This document shows, piece after piece, positions 54,416 to 64,000 of a stretch of DNA of 64,000 bases (positions are counted from its first letter, which is position 1; each line of letters begins with the position of its first letter). Source of the DNA: Shewanella hafniensis (lineage in GTDB: Bacteria > Pseudomonadota > Gammaproteobacteria > Enterobacterales > Shewanellaceae); assembly GCF_019655335.1 (NCBI RefSeq), contig NZ_BPFD01000013.1, forward strand, positions 1-64,000, read 5' to 3'. The notes beneath the pieces were generated by a model. It had not been told where the DNA came from, made no database searches, and saw only the letters and a list, made by a program, of their open reading frames with translations. A program made the position numbers and the translations under genes.

Positions 54416-56683
54416 TTAAGCTTTTGTTGTCGCTTTTTCGTGACGTTCGGTACGAATGACAATCTCGCCCTCCTTCACATCCACATGCGCCACACCGCCT
54501 GACTCTAAGACACCAAATAAGATCTCGTCTGCCAATGGACGTTTGATCAATTCGGTCACGACCCGAGCCATTGGACGCGCGCCCATGTTCTTGTCGTAAC
54601 CTTTCTCGGCCAACAAGGTTCTGGCTTCGTCGCTGACATCCAAAGTAACGTGTTTTGCATCCAATTGAGCCTGCAATTCCACCAAGAATTTATCGACCAC
54701 TTTGGCGATAATCGTCATATCCAAATGGTTGAACCAAATGATGGAATCGAGACGATTTCGAAATTCTGGTGAAAATACCCGATTAATTTCAGATAACGCA
54801 TCTTGGGTGTGATCTTGTTGGGTAAAGCCAATCGACTTACGAATAGTCTCCTGAACACCCGCGTTGGTCGTCATCACCAAAGTCACGTGTCTGAAGTCCG
54901 CCTTACGACCATTATTATCGGTCAAAGTACCGTGATCCATCACCTGCAACAGCAAGTTATACACATCGCGGTGGGCCTTCTCTATTTCATCCAATAGCAC
55001 CACACAGTGTGGGTTTTTAATCACAGCATCGGTGAGCAAGCCACCTTGGTCATAACCCACATATCCAGGAGGCGCACCAATCAAGCGAGAAACTGTGTGG
55101 CTTTCCATGTACTCTGACATGTCAAAGCGCACCAGTTTCATCCCTAAACAGTTGGCCAATTGGTTAGTGACTTCGGTTTTACCCACACCGGTGGGGCCCG
55201 CGAATAAGAAGCTACCCACAGGTTTCCTGTCTGTGCCTAAGCCACTGCGCGATAAGCGAATGGCTGAACTTAGGCTCTCAATGGCCTTGTCTTGGCCAAA
55301 GACCACCATCTTAAGGTTACGCTCAAGATTACGCAGCAAGTCCTTATCAGTGGCGGATACCGACTTCTCAGGGATACGTGCCATTTTCGCCACTATCGAC
55401 TCAATCTCAGCTTGGCCTATGGTTTTTTTACGTTTGCTAATAGGCAACATCACCATACGCGCACCCGCTTCATCGATCACATCGATGGCTTTATCGGGTA
55501 AATGTCTGTCGTTGATGTGCTTGGCCGACAATACTGCAGCGCTGCTGATCGCAGCCTGTGTATAACGAACCCCATGATATTCTTCGTATTTAGACTTAAG
55601 CCCCATCAAAATCTTAGTGGTTTCTTCCACTGAAGGCTCATTGATATCCACCTTTTGGAAACGACGTGCAAGTGCGCGGTCTTTCTCAAAAATACTTTGA
55701 TATTCTTGAAAAGTGGTCGAGCCCATGCAACGCAAGTTGCCGCTAGATAGCAAAGGTTTCAGTAGATTAGAGGCATCCATTACGCCGCCAGAGGCCGCGC
55801 CCGCACCGATAATGGTGTGGATCTCATCGATGAATAGGATGGCATGCTTATCCGCCGCCAGTTCTTTTAACAAGTTCTTGAAGCGTTTTTCAAAGTCGCC
55901 GCGATACTTAGTTCCCGCCAGCAGTGAACCTAAATCCAAGGAATACACTGTCGCTTCAAGCATCACATCGGGCACTTGTTTATTGACGATGCGATACGCC
56001 AACCCTTCGGCAATCGCCGTTTTACCTACACCCGCCTCACCCACTAACAGTGGATTATTTTTACGGCGACGGCACAGGGTTTGAATCGCGCGCTCGATTT
56101 CTTGATCGCGACCAATCAGTGGGTCAATGATCCCTTGCTTAGCAAGTTGGTTTAAGTTGGACGCAAATTGCGACAACATGCTGCGCTCTTCGTTGCCCTC
56201 GCTCTGATCTTCGATACGTTCTTGATCTTGATGTGACTCAGCATCATCATTTTTGGCGAAACCATGGGAAATAAAATTCACAACGTCTAAGCGACTAATA
56301 TCGCAGCGACGCAGTAAATACACGGCTTGGGATTCTTGCTCACTGAAAATGGCGACTAACACGTTAGCGCCGTTCACTTCATTGCGACCCGATGACTGCA
56401 CATGGAATACAGCACGTTGCAGCACTCGCTGAAACCCGAGCGTTGGCTGAGTTTCTTTGTCATCATCAATATCGGCAATGATTGGGGTTGTTTGTTGGAT
56501 AAAGCTTGCCACTTCATCTCTGAGTTTATCTAGATTCGCTCCACAGGCGATTAACGCTTCTTGAGCCGCAGGATTGTCGATCAGAGCTAATAACAGATGT
56601 TCCACTGTCATATACTCATGACGCGCGTCTCTGGCTTGCTGAAACGCCAGATTTAAGGTGACTTCCAGGTCTTTGTTCAGCAT
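54416..56683 (-). CDS. clpA: ClpA, ATPase subunit of the ClpAP protease
   Basis: Hexameric AAA+ unfoldase that feeds substrates to ClpP and works with ClpS on N-degron proteins. The N-domain (MLNKDLEVTLNLAFQQAR, MTVEHLLLAL) is followed by two AAA modules with Walker A motifs GEAGVGKTA and GPTGVGKTE, and the ClpP-binding IGL-type loop region (RKSIGFTQQ). The frame opens at 56704; the ATG at 56683 matches the E. coli start and has a GGGGGTG site, giving 755 aa (E. coli 758). It follows clpS by 43 bp. Confidence 0.97.
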   Translation of the reverse strand: MLNKDLEVTLNLAFQQARDARHEYMTVEHLLLALIDNPAAQEALIACGANLDKLRDEVASFIQQTTPIIADIDDDKETQPTLGFQRVLQRAVFHVQSSGRNEVNGANVLVAIFSEQESQAVYLLRRCDISRLDVVNFISHGFAKNDDAESHQDQERIEDQSEGNEERSMLSQFASNLNQLAKQGIIDPLIGRDQEIERAIQTLCRRRKNNPLLVGEAGVGKTAIAEGLAYRIVNKQVPDVMLEATVYSLDLGSLLAGTKYRGDFEKRFKNLLKELAADKHAILFIDEIHTIIGAGAASGGVMDASNLLKPLLSSGNLRCMGSTTFQEYQSIFEKDRALARRFQKVDINEPSVEETTKILMGLKSKYEEYHGVRYTQAAISSAAVLSAKHINDRHLPDKAIDVIDEAGARMVMLPISKRKKTIGQAEIESIVAKMARIPEKSVSATDKDLLRNLERNLKMVVFGQDKAIESLSSAIRLSRSGLGTDRKPVGSFLFAGPTGVGKTEVTNQLANCLGMKLVRFDMSEYMESHTVSRLIGAPPGYVGYDQGGLLTDAVIKNPHCVVLLDEIEKAHRDVYNLLLQVMDHGTLTDNNGRKADFRHVTLVMTTNAGVQETIRKSIGFTQQDHTQDALSEINRVFSPEFRNRLDSIIWFNHLDMTIIAKVVDKFLVELQAQLDAKHVTLDVSDEARTLLAEKGYDKNMGARPMARVVTELIKRPLADEILFGVLESGGVAHVDVKEGEIVIRTERHEKATTKA

Positions 56684-56726
56684 AAGCACCCCCAAAATTA
56701 ACAACAGACTACAGAGTAAAGCGGTT

Positions 56727-57035
56727 TTACGCTTTCTCTAACGAACACAGTAACGGATGTTGGTTTTGTCTTGCAAATTGATTTACTTGTATCACCTTAG
56801 TTTCTGCAATCCCAAACGGGAAAATACCGCAAATTCCTTTTCCTTGGTGATGGATAGTCAACATGATATCGGTCGCTTCCTGCTCGTTCTTGCGAAAGAA
56901 AACCTGCAAAACTTCAATCACAAAATCCATTGGGGTGTAATCATCATTATTGAGTACCACCTTATACATCGAAGGCGGCATTAACTCTGATTCGACACGT
57001 TCTTCAACGTGTTCAATATTTCCTATCTTTGCCAT
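56727..57035 (-). CDS. clpS: ClpS, ClpA adaptor for N-degron substrates
   Basis: A 102-aa adaptor that binds destabilising N-terminal residues and delivers proteins to ClpA. The recognition pocket block [20 protein letters not shown] and the [20 protein letters not shown] block are conserved. It is first in a clpS-clpA operon and divergent from cspD, the same arrangement as in E. coli. Confidence 0.97.
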
Positions 57036-57229
57036 TTTTTAATACTAGCCTCTCGTGTTGGCCTCTTCCAATTGATCCGTTCAAATTAATCAGTTGTTAC
57101 CCCTTTGTTAATTTTAGCTTGACTTCCGCTTTTACTCCTTACATTCTGTTGTGCAGACGGTGAACGAATACCCGTCTATACAGGTTTTACTATCTTACTG
57201 GTAAGTAGACAACAGAAGGAAGTGGAAGT

Positions 57230-57436
57230 ATGGCAAGCGGAACTGTTAAATGGTTCAACAACGCCAAAGGATTCGGGTTTATTTGCCCTGATCAAGGTGG
57301 TGAGGACGTTTTTGCACACTATTCTACCATTGAAATGGAAGGCTATCGAACTCTAAAAGCAGGCCAACCCGTTCAATTTGAAGTAGAAGCCGGTCCAAAA
57401 GGGATGCACGCTTCAGCCATTTCACCAACAAAATAA
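57230..57436 (+). CDS. cspD: CspD-type cold-shock-domain protein
   Basis: A 68-aa single cold-shock domain with RNP1 (KGFGFI) and RNP2 (VFAHY). E. coli CspD, at the same locus opposite clpS, is a stationary-phase inhibitor of replication; the position supports the name. GAAGGAAGTGGAAG before the ATG gives a strong ribosome site. A terminator follows the gene. Confidence 0.92.
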   Translation: MASGTVKWFNNAKGFGFICPDQGGEDVFAHYSTIEMEGYRTLKAGQPVQFEVEAGPKGMHASAISPTK

Positions 57437-57458
57437 CGTTTGGTGAGGCCAATGATCT

Positions 57459-57487
57459 AAAAGGCAGGGACAAGTCCCTGCCTTTTT
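57459..57487 (+). terminator. terminator of cspD
   Basis: AAAAGGCAGGGAC and GTCCCTGCCTTTT pair with a minimal loop, followed by TA; it starts 22 bp after the stop. Confidence 0.92.
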
Positions 57488-57640
57488 ATTGCTGCGTGTT
57501 TCATCAATTTTCACCACTTAATGCTGCATCGCTCATCATCATTTCGCATGAATTTAATTCAAGATCAATCTCTGCACATCACCCATTGCATCCCCACAAA
57601 AAGATTTCATCACCAGTCTCGACAGTAAATTTAGGGCATA

Positions 57641-57671
57641 AAAAAGGGATCTGCTATGCAGATCCCTTTTT
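57641..57671 (-). terminator. terminator of icd
   Basis: AAAAAGGGATCTGC and GCAGATCCCTTTTT form a perfect 14-bp stem with a 3-base loop; the minus-strand T run serves icd. Confidence 0.92.
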
Positions 57672-57758
57672 AAAATCAGTCTAATGACTTACAACCTTAC
57701 ATCAACTTTGATAGCCCACACTGATGCGCACCCCATCCAAAAGCTAAAACTAACGAGA

Positions 57759-60068
<2,310 letters not shown>

Positions 60069-60264
60069 TCAATCAAGGCAATCGAGTCCACCTTAATCTT
60101 CCACATTCTCAATGCCCTTCTGTCTTTGCGCGCAAGCTAAAACTTGTTACAACGACTCATTAAAACCTAATAAACATTTAGGCACAGATCACATTTTCTG
60201 GCCGACATCATAGAGCATTCGCAATAATATTCAAATTCCACTAACGGCGAATGCCAAGTACACT

Positions 60265-61113
60265 ATGACCACATTAACGACTCAATCAAGTCAGGTAAGC
60301 GTGTCTCAACCTCCTGTTAGCAAAAGTATGAACAAAAACAAATTTCCACCTAAACGTGCCAATTCCAGTACTAGTTCCACAGCCAAGAGCACGATTAAAC
60401 CCGCTAAGCCCGCGAGCAGAGGCCCGGCCAGCCGCGCTTCCGCCGTAGATAGCAAAGTGGCGCCAGCACGTAATGCCAATGGCAGTTTAAAGAAAGAACC
60501 CTTTAAAAATCCTAATCGACGCGCAATTGCGGCGGCAAAACCGGTGCAGAGCCAAACCCTCGCGCCGATTATCGTGCTGTTTAATAAGCCTTTTGATGTA
60601 CTTTGCCAGTTTACCGATGAACAAGGTCGCAAAACCCTAAAAGACTATATTCCCATTGCTGATGTGTATGCCGCAGGCCGCTTAGACAGAGACAGTGAGG
60701 GCTTGTTACTGCTAACCAACGACGGTCAATTACAGGCAAGACTGACCGAGCCGAAAAAGAAAACATTTAAAACCTATTGGGTGCAAGTAGAAGGCGTTCC
60801 GACGGAAGATGCACTGACTAAACTGCGCCAAGGTGTTGAATTGAATGATGGTATGACGCTGCCTGCTAAAGTCAAAATCATGGATTCACCCGACGTTTGG
60901 CCACGCAATCCACCGGTGAGAGAACGCAAAAATATCCCAACGACTTGGTTGGAAATCCAAATTCATGAAGGCCGTAACCGCCAAGTCAGACGCATGACAG
61001 CACATATAGGTTTTCCTACCTTAAGATTAATCCGTTATAAAATAGGCCAATGGAGTCTAGATAATTTGCCATCGGGCGAGCATAAATGCATCCGCCTCGG
61101 TGATGAAGTCTAA
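60265..61113 (+). CDS. rluE: RluE-type 23S rRNA pseudouridine synthase
   Basis: Pseudouridine synthase of the RsuA family; in E. coli, RluE modifies U2457 of 23S rRNA. The catalytic Asp lies in [16 protein letters not shown], near residue 140, preceded by [13 protein letters not shown] and followed by the [15 protein letters not shown] block. The catalytic part starts near residue 95. Ahead of it is a long Ser/Lys/Ala/Pro-rich, highly basic tail with no predicted fold, making 282 aa against 217 in E. coli. An internal start is possible, but no good ribosome site is seen there. Its neighbours nudJ, mnmA, hflD and purB follow the E. coli order. Confidence 0.92.
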   Translation: MTTLTTQSSQVSVSQPPVSKSMNKNKFPPKRANSSTSSTAKSTIKPAKPASRGPASRASAVDSKVAPARNANGSLKKEPFKNPNRRAIAAAKPVQSQTLAPIIVLFNKPFDVLCQFTDEQGRKTLKDYIPIADVYAAGRLDRDSEGLLLLTNDGQLQARLTEPKKKTFKTYWVQVEGVPTEDALTKLRQGVELNDGMTLPAKVKIMDSPDVWPRNPPVRERKNIPTTWLEIQIHEGRNRQVRRMTAHIGFPTLRLIRYKIGQWSLDNLPSGEHKCIRLGDEV

Positions 61114-61180
61114 CTTTCAGCCAAGTTTCTGCGCTCAACGCCACTAAAAAGTGGCACCATGTCCACTCGAAGGAGGCACC

Positions 61181-61676
61181 ATGAGTCAACGATATAAACC
61201 CAATGTGACCGTCGCTTGTATTATTCATGCGACCTCACAGGACAAATATCTGATGGTGGAAGAGTGGATTGATGGCGAGCAGCGCTTTAAATCAGCCAGC
61301 GGGTCACTTAGAAGCCAATGAAAGCTTAATCCAAGCCTGTGAGCGTGAAGTGTTTGAGGAAACGGGGTTATCACTTAATCCCCAAGGACTCGTCGGCATC
61401 TATCAATTTAGCGCCAGTGAAGACTTAGCCTTTGTGCGCTTTACTTTCTTCGTGCAATTAAATGAAATGCCCTCACCTGCGCCGCAGGATAACGCTATCC
61501 ACAGTGCGCACTGGCTGAGTTTTGCACAGATAGAAGCTAAGTCATCTTTACTGCGCAGCCCCTTAGTGCTCGATTGCCTAAAAGACTATCTTAATAACGC
61601 ACAACAGGGCCAAACTTATCCCCTCTCCTTACTCAATAGTGACCGCCTCGCGATAGCCCAAGCGAGTAATGCGTGA
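61181..61676 (+). pseudogene. nudJ: NudJ-like Nudix phosphatase gene with a +1 frameshift
   Basis: NudJ removes phosphate from thiamine and nucleotide pyrophosphates. The gene starts at 61181 with a perfect AAGGAGG site and reads MSQRYKPNVTVACIIHATSQ then KYLMVEEWIDGEQRF, matching the NudJ N-terminus. At TTT-AAA (61286-61291) the frame must skip one base to continue into NQPAGHLEANESLIQACERE and VFEETGL, the Nudix box. Without the shift a TGA follows at 61319. One extra A in AAA (61289-61291) explains it. The Nudix box and the rest to 61676 are intact. It may be an inactivated gene, a sequencing error or, less likely, programmed frameshifting. Confidence 0.88.
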
Positions 61677-61815
61677 TAGAATACCGCCCCGCATAAACGG
61701 CTTGTTAAACTTATGCATGTGCTAGTGCCTAGCGGCCTCTACGTGGCTAAATAGCAGACTGTACAGTAGACCGTAAATACGAGTTTTACTGTTAGCTCGC
61801 ACTACACCCTGATTT

Positions 61816-61851
61816 TTAAGTTAGCTCTTAAGTTAGCCCTTAAGTTAGCTT
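61816..61851. repeat. three 12-bp direct repeats upstream of mnmA
   Basis: TTAAGTTAGCTC, TTAAGTTAGCCC and TTAAGTTAGCTT lie head to tail. Further TTAGC/TAGC words surround them. They lie about 120 bp before the mnmA start, likely in the promoter or leader. Confidence 0.75.
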
Positions 61852-61970
61852 TGATTTAACGCTAGCCCATATTTTTTAAGCTAGGTTAGGCACTTTTTGT
61901 TAAGCGCTCAATGTCGCGGCTTAACTTCAACAACCTAGCCAACACACATACTCAATGGTTTTTAGGATCT

Positions 61971-63089
61971 ATGACATCAATCGAACCCACTCATACAGGA
62001 AAAAAAGTCATTGTCGGCATGTCCGGCGGTGTAGATTCATCTGTTTCAGCCTATTTGCTTATGCAGCAAGGCTATCAGGTTGAAGGCCTATTCATGAAGA
62101 ACTGGGAAGAAGATGACAACAACGAGTACTGCGCGGCCGCAGAAGATTTAAAAGATGCCCAAGCCGTGTGCGACAAGCTCGGGATCAAGCTACACACAGT
62201 CAACTTTGCTGCCGAATATTGGGACAATGTATTTGAGTATTTCCTCGCCGAATACAAAGCCGGCCGCACGCCAAATCCCGATATCATGTGCAACAAAGAG
62301 ATAAAATTTAAGGCATTTTTAGAATTTGCCGACGAAATCCTCGACGCCGATTACATCGCAATGGGCCACTATGTTCGCCGTCGCGATAACAGCGACGGCA
62401 GTACGCAAATGCTCCGCGGTGTTGATGGCAATAAAGACCAAAGTTATTTCCTCTACACCCTTAGCCATGAGCAAGTAGCCCGAAGCCTGTTCCCTGTCGG
62501 TGAGCTCGAAAAACATCAAGTTCGTGAAATTGCGAAAGAAATGGGCTTAATCACCCATGACAAAAAAGACAGTACTGGCATCTGCTTTATCGGTGAGCGC
62601 AAGTTCACTGAATTTCTAGGGACTTATTTACCGGCGCAGCCTGGCAATATTGAAACCCCAGAAGGTGAAGTCATAGGCACGCACCAAGGACTCATGTACC
62701 ACACCTTAGGCCAACGTAAAGGCTTAGGCATTGGCGGCATGAAAAACAGCAATGACGATCCTTGGTATGTGGTCGATAAAGATCTTGAGCGTAACGTATT
62801 GATCGTGGGTCAAGGCGGACACCATCCCCGTTTGATGTCGACCGGCATGACAGTTAACCAACTGCATTGGGTAGATAGAACTGGGCCTGTCGATGGTTGT
62901 CATATCGCAGTGAAAACCCGTTATCGCCAACAAGATGTGCCTTGTACATTAACCTACACAGATGAACACACCTTGCGCGTGGTCTTCGATGAACCTGTTG
63001 CGGCGGTGACGCCTGGACAGTCTGCGGTATTTTATGATGGTGAGGTCTGCCTAGGTGGCGGCATCATAGATCAATTAATCCGAGGGTAA
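61971..63089 (+). CDS. mnmA: MnmA, tRNA-specific 2-thiouridylase
   Basis: Introduces sulfur at position 2 of the wobble uridine in tRNA for Lys, Glu and Gln, taking it from the TusE relay. The PP-loop GMSGGVDSS lies at residues 16-24. The catalytic cysteines are in [11 protein letters not shown] and [12 protein letters not shown]. The frame opens at 61911; the ATG at 61971 has AGGA nearby and gives 372 aa, close to E. coli (368). It is followed by hflD after 3 bp and is part of the icd-purB block. Confidence 0.97.
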   Translation: MTSIEPTHTGKKVIVGMSGGVDSSVSAYLLMQQGYQVEGLFMKNWEEDDNNEYCAAAEDLKDAQAVCDKLGIKLHTVNFAAEYWDNVFEYFLAEYKAGRTPNPDIMCNKEIKFKAFLEFADEILDADYIAMGHYVRRRDNSDGSTQMLRGVDGNKDQSYFLYTLSHEQVARSLFPVGELEKHQVREIAKEMGLITHDKKDSTGICFIGERKFTEFLGTYLPAQPGNIETPEGEVIGTHQGLMYHTLGQRKGLGIGGMKNSNDDPWYVVDKDLERNVLIVGQGGHHPRLMSTGMTVNQLHWVDRTGPVDGCHIAVKTRYRQQDVPCTLTYTDEHTLRVVFDEPVAAVTPGQSAVFYDGEVCLGGGIIDQLIRG

Positions 63090-63092
63090 AGC

Positions 63093-63710
63093 GTGAACGA
63101 GCAACTCATTAATCGGACGATGGCGTTTGCAGGCATACTGCAAGCCATTGCCCAAGTTCAACATTTAGCGCGCCATGGCGAATTGGATAATGCCGAGCTC
63201 GCAGCGAGCTTAAACACCATTCTCGTCACCAATCCTGACAATACGGCCGATGTCTACCAAGATAAAATCGTATTGCAAAAAGGCTATAAGCTGATCCTGA
63301 ACCAGCTCGGTGACAGCAGCCAAAAAGATGTTGAAATCACCCGCTATTTAGTGGGCGTGCTTGCCCTTGAGCGTAAACTCGTGCGCTCTAACAGTGGCTT
63401 AGGCATGTTGGCTGAACGTATTAATCAAGTGAATCGCCAGCTACATCATTTTGCCATCACAGATGAGCAAGTTGTTGCCAATCTTGCCAGCATTTACAGT
63501 GACATCATCAGTAATTTAGGGCCAAAAATCCAAATATCGGGTAATCCTGTGTGTTTGCAGCGCCCTATTGTACAACATAAAATTCGTGCTCTGCTGCTTG
63601 CCGCTATACGCAGCGCAGTACTGTGGCGTCAGTTGGGCGGTAAACGTCGACACTTAGTCTTCGCCCGCAAAGCCATAGTCGATACAGCCAAGAAAAGTCT
63701 TACCCTATAA
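63093..63710 (+). CDS. hflD: HflD, high-frequency lysogenization protein homologue
   Basis: A 205-aa helical protein (E. coli HflD 213) found between mnmA and purB in most gammaproteobacteria. In E. coli it binds phage lambda CII and affects lysogeny; the native cellular role is unclear. Family blocks are [48 protein letters not shown] and [20 protein letters not shown]. The start is GTG, with GAGGG upstream inside the end of mnmA. It is co-transcribed with mnmA and probably purB, 29 bp on. Confidence 0.95.
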   Translation: MNEQLINRTMAFAGILQAIAQVQHLARHGELDNAELAASLNTILVTNPDNTADVYQDKIVLQKGYKLILNQLGDSSQKDVEITRYLVGVLALERKLVRSNSGLGMLAERINQVNRQLHHFAITDEQVVANLASIYSDIISNLGPKIQISGNPVCLQRPIVQHKIRALLLAAIRSAVLWRQLGGKRRHLVFARKAIVDTAKKSLTL

Positions 63711-63739
63711 TAAAATTAGCGTTCATCAAGGAGCTACAC

Positions 63740-64000
63740 ATGGATCTTTCCGCACTAACTGCTATCTCTCCGGTAGACGGTCGTTATGGTAGTAAAACCG
63801 CGTCATTGAGAGGGATTTTCAGCGAGTTCGGTCTTACCAAGTACCGTGTTCAGGTTGAAATCAATTGGCTAAAACTGTTAGCCGACTGTCCAGACATTAG
63901 CGAAGTGCCAACATTGAGCGCGTCAGCTATCGCCGTGCTCGATGGCATTAAAGACAATTTCAACGAACAAGATGCGCTGCGTGTTAAGGCTATCGAAAGC
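63740..64000 (+). CDS. purB: PurB, adenylosuccinate lyase (5' part, runs off the window)
   Basis: The first 87 codons of adenylosuccinate lyase, which acts twice in purine synthesis (SAICAR to AICAR, adenylosuccinate to AMP). The opening MDLSALTAISPVDGRYGSKT and EFGLTKYRVQVEINWL are the conserved substrate-binding start of the enterobacterial enzyme. AAGGAG lies 8 bp before the ATG. The gene is cut by the window end; position after hflD is the same as in E. coli. Confidence 0.97.
   Translation, partial: MDLSALTAISPVDGRYGSKTASLRGIFSEFGLTKYRVQVEINWLKLLADCPDISEVPTLSASAIAVLDGIKDNFNEQDALRVKAIES

Larger units (their letters stand above)
57437..57758. other. 322-bp spacer between convergent cspD and icd
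   Basis: It contains only the cspD terminator (57459-57487) and the icd terminator (57641-57671). A 62-codon frame at 57496-57684 runs through the second terminator, lacks a ribosome site and is not a gene. Confidence 0.75.

Noticed and set aside
57496..57684. 62-codon plus-strand frame between cspD and icd
   Set aside because: It runs through the icd terminator and has no ribosome site or protein-like composition.
61269..61676. An independent 135-aa Nudix protein starting with an internal ATG
   Set aside because: The first 7 residues have no family similarity, there is no ribosome site, and the missing N-terminal strand is found just upstream in another frame. It is the second part of a frameshifted nudJ.

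Overview
The window is chromosomal DNA of a gammaproteobacterium, almost certainly Shewanella. The protein sequences and gene orders match that genus as I recall it: a giant NAD-glutamate dehydrogenase, a monomeric NADP-isocitrate dehydrogenase, a two-gene LetA next to a seven-MCE LetB, and a pilZ gene inside the holB-tatD cluster. Nearly all of it is housekeeping DNA arranged in blocks that also exist in Escherichia coli but are joined differently. I see no rRNA, tRNA, CRISPR array, prophage or complete insertion sequence.

Layout. 1-4315: end of the histidine operon (hisB-hisH-hisA-hisF-hisI), with 11 exact copies of a 7-bp repeat between hisF and hisI. 4316-6304: a spacer with a 265-bp MITE-like element, then tyrP. 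6623-10583: ydbH-ynbE-ydbL, an AsmA-like lipid-transport system bridging the envelope. 10662-12301: an unstable-looking stretch with a GNAT gene, two copies of an inverted hairpin repeat and a possible gene remnant. 12302-18963 (minus strand): zapC, pyrD and the giant glutamate dehydrogenase; the pyrD-zapC gap holds a dense cluster of GATC sites.

19228-26055 (minus strand): a four-gene operon encoding a DUF1302 outer-membrane-type protein, a DUF1329 periplasmic protein, a YCF48-like beta-propeller and an RND/MMPL permease. Together these look like a complete envelope transport machine of unknown substrate, and this is the best candidate in the window for an undescribed system. 26394-33046 (minus strand): DUF2835 gene, pepN, prc, proQ, msrC and SOS-controlled yebG. 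33255-37132: letA1-letA2-letB, a second lipid-transport bridge. Then a fused SpmA-SpmB-like membrane protein (minus) and rsmF (plus).

40456-47599 (minus strand): a long run tatD, pilZ, holB, tmk, mltG, pabC, dcd, udk, apbC, divergent from metG. 50125-52533: an AEC transporter, a Nif3-like protein and a glycine-zipper protein. 52588-57436: aat, bpt, infA, clpA, clpS and cspD, which joins N-degron tagging (Aat, Bpt) to recognition and degradation (ClpS, ClpA). 57759-64000: icd (monomeric type) divergent from rluE, then nudJ with a single-base frameshift, mnmA, hflD and the start of purB.

Start codons were adjusted where a family alignment recalled from memory and a visible Shine-Dalgarno sequence disagreed with the longest reading frame. 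All family assignments rest on sequence recognition by eye; no database search was run.
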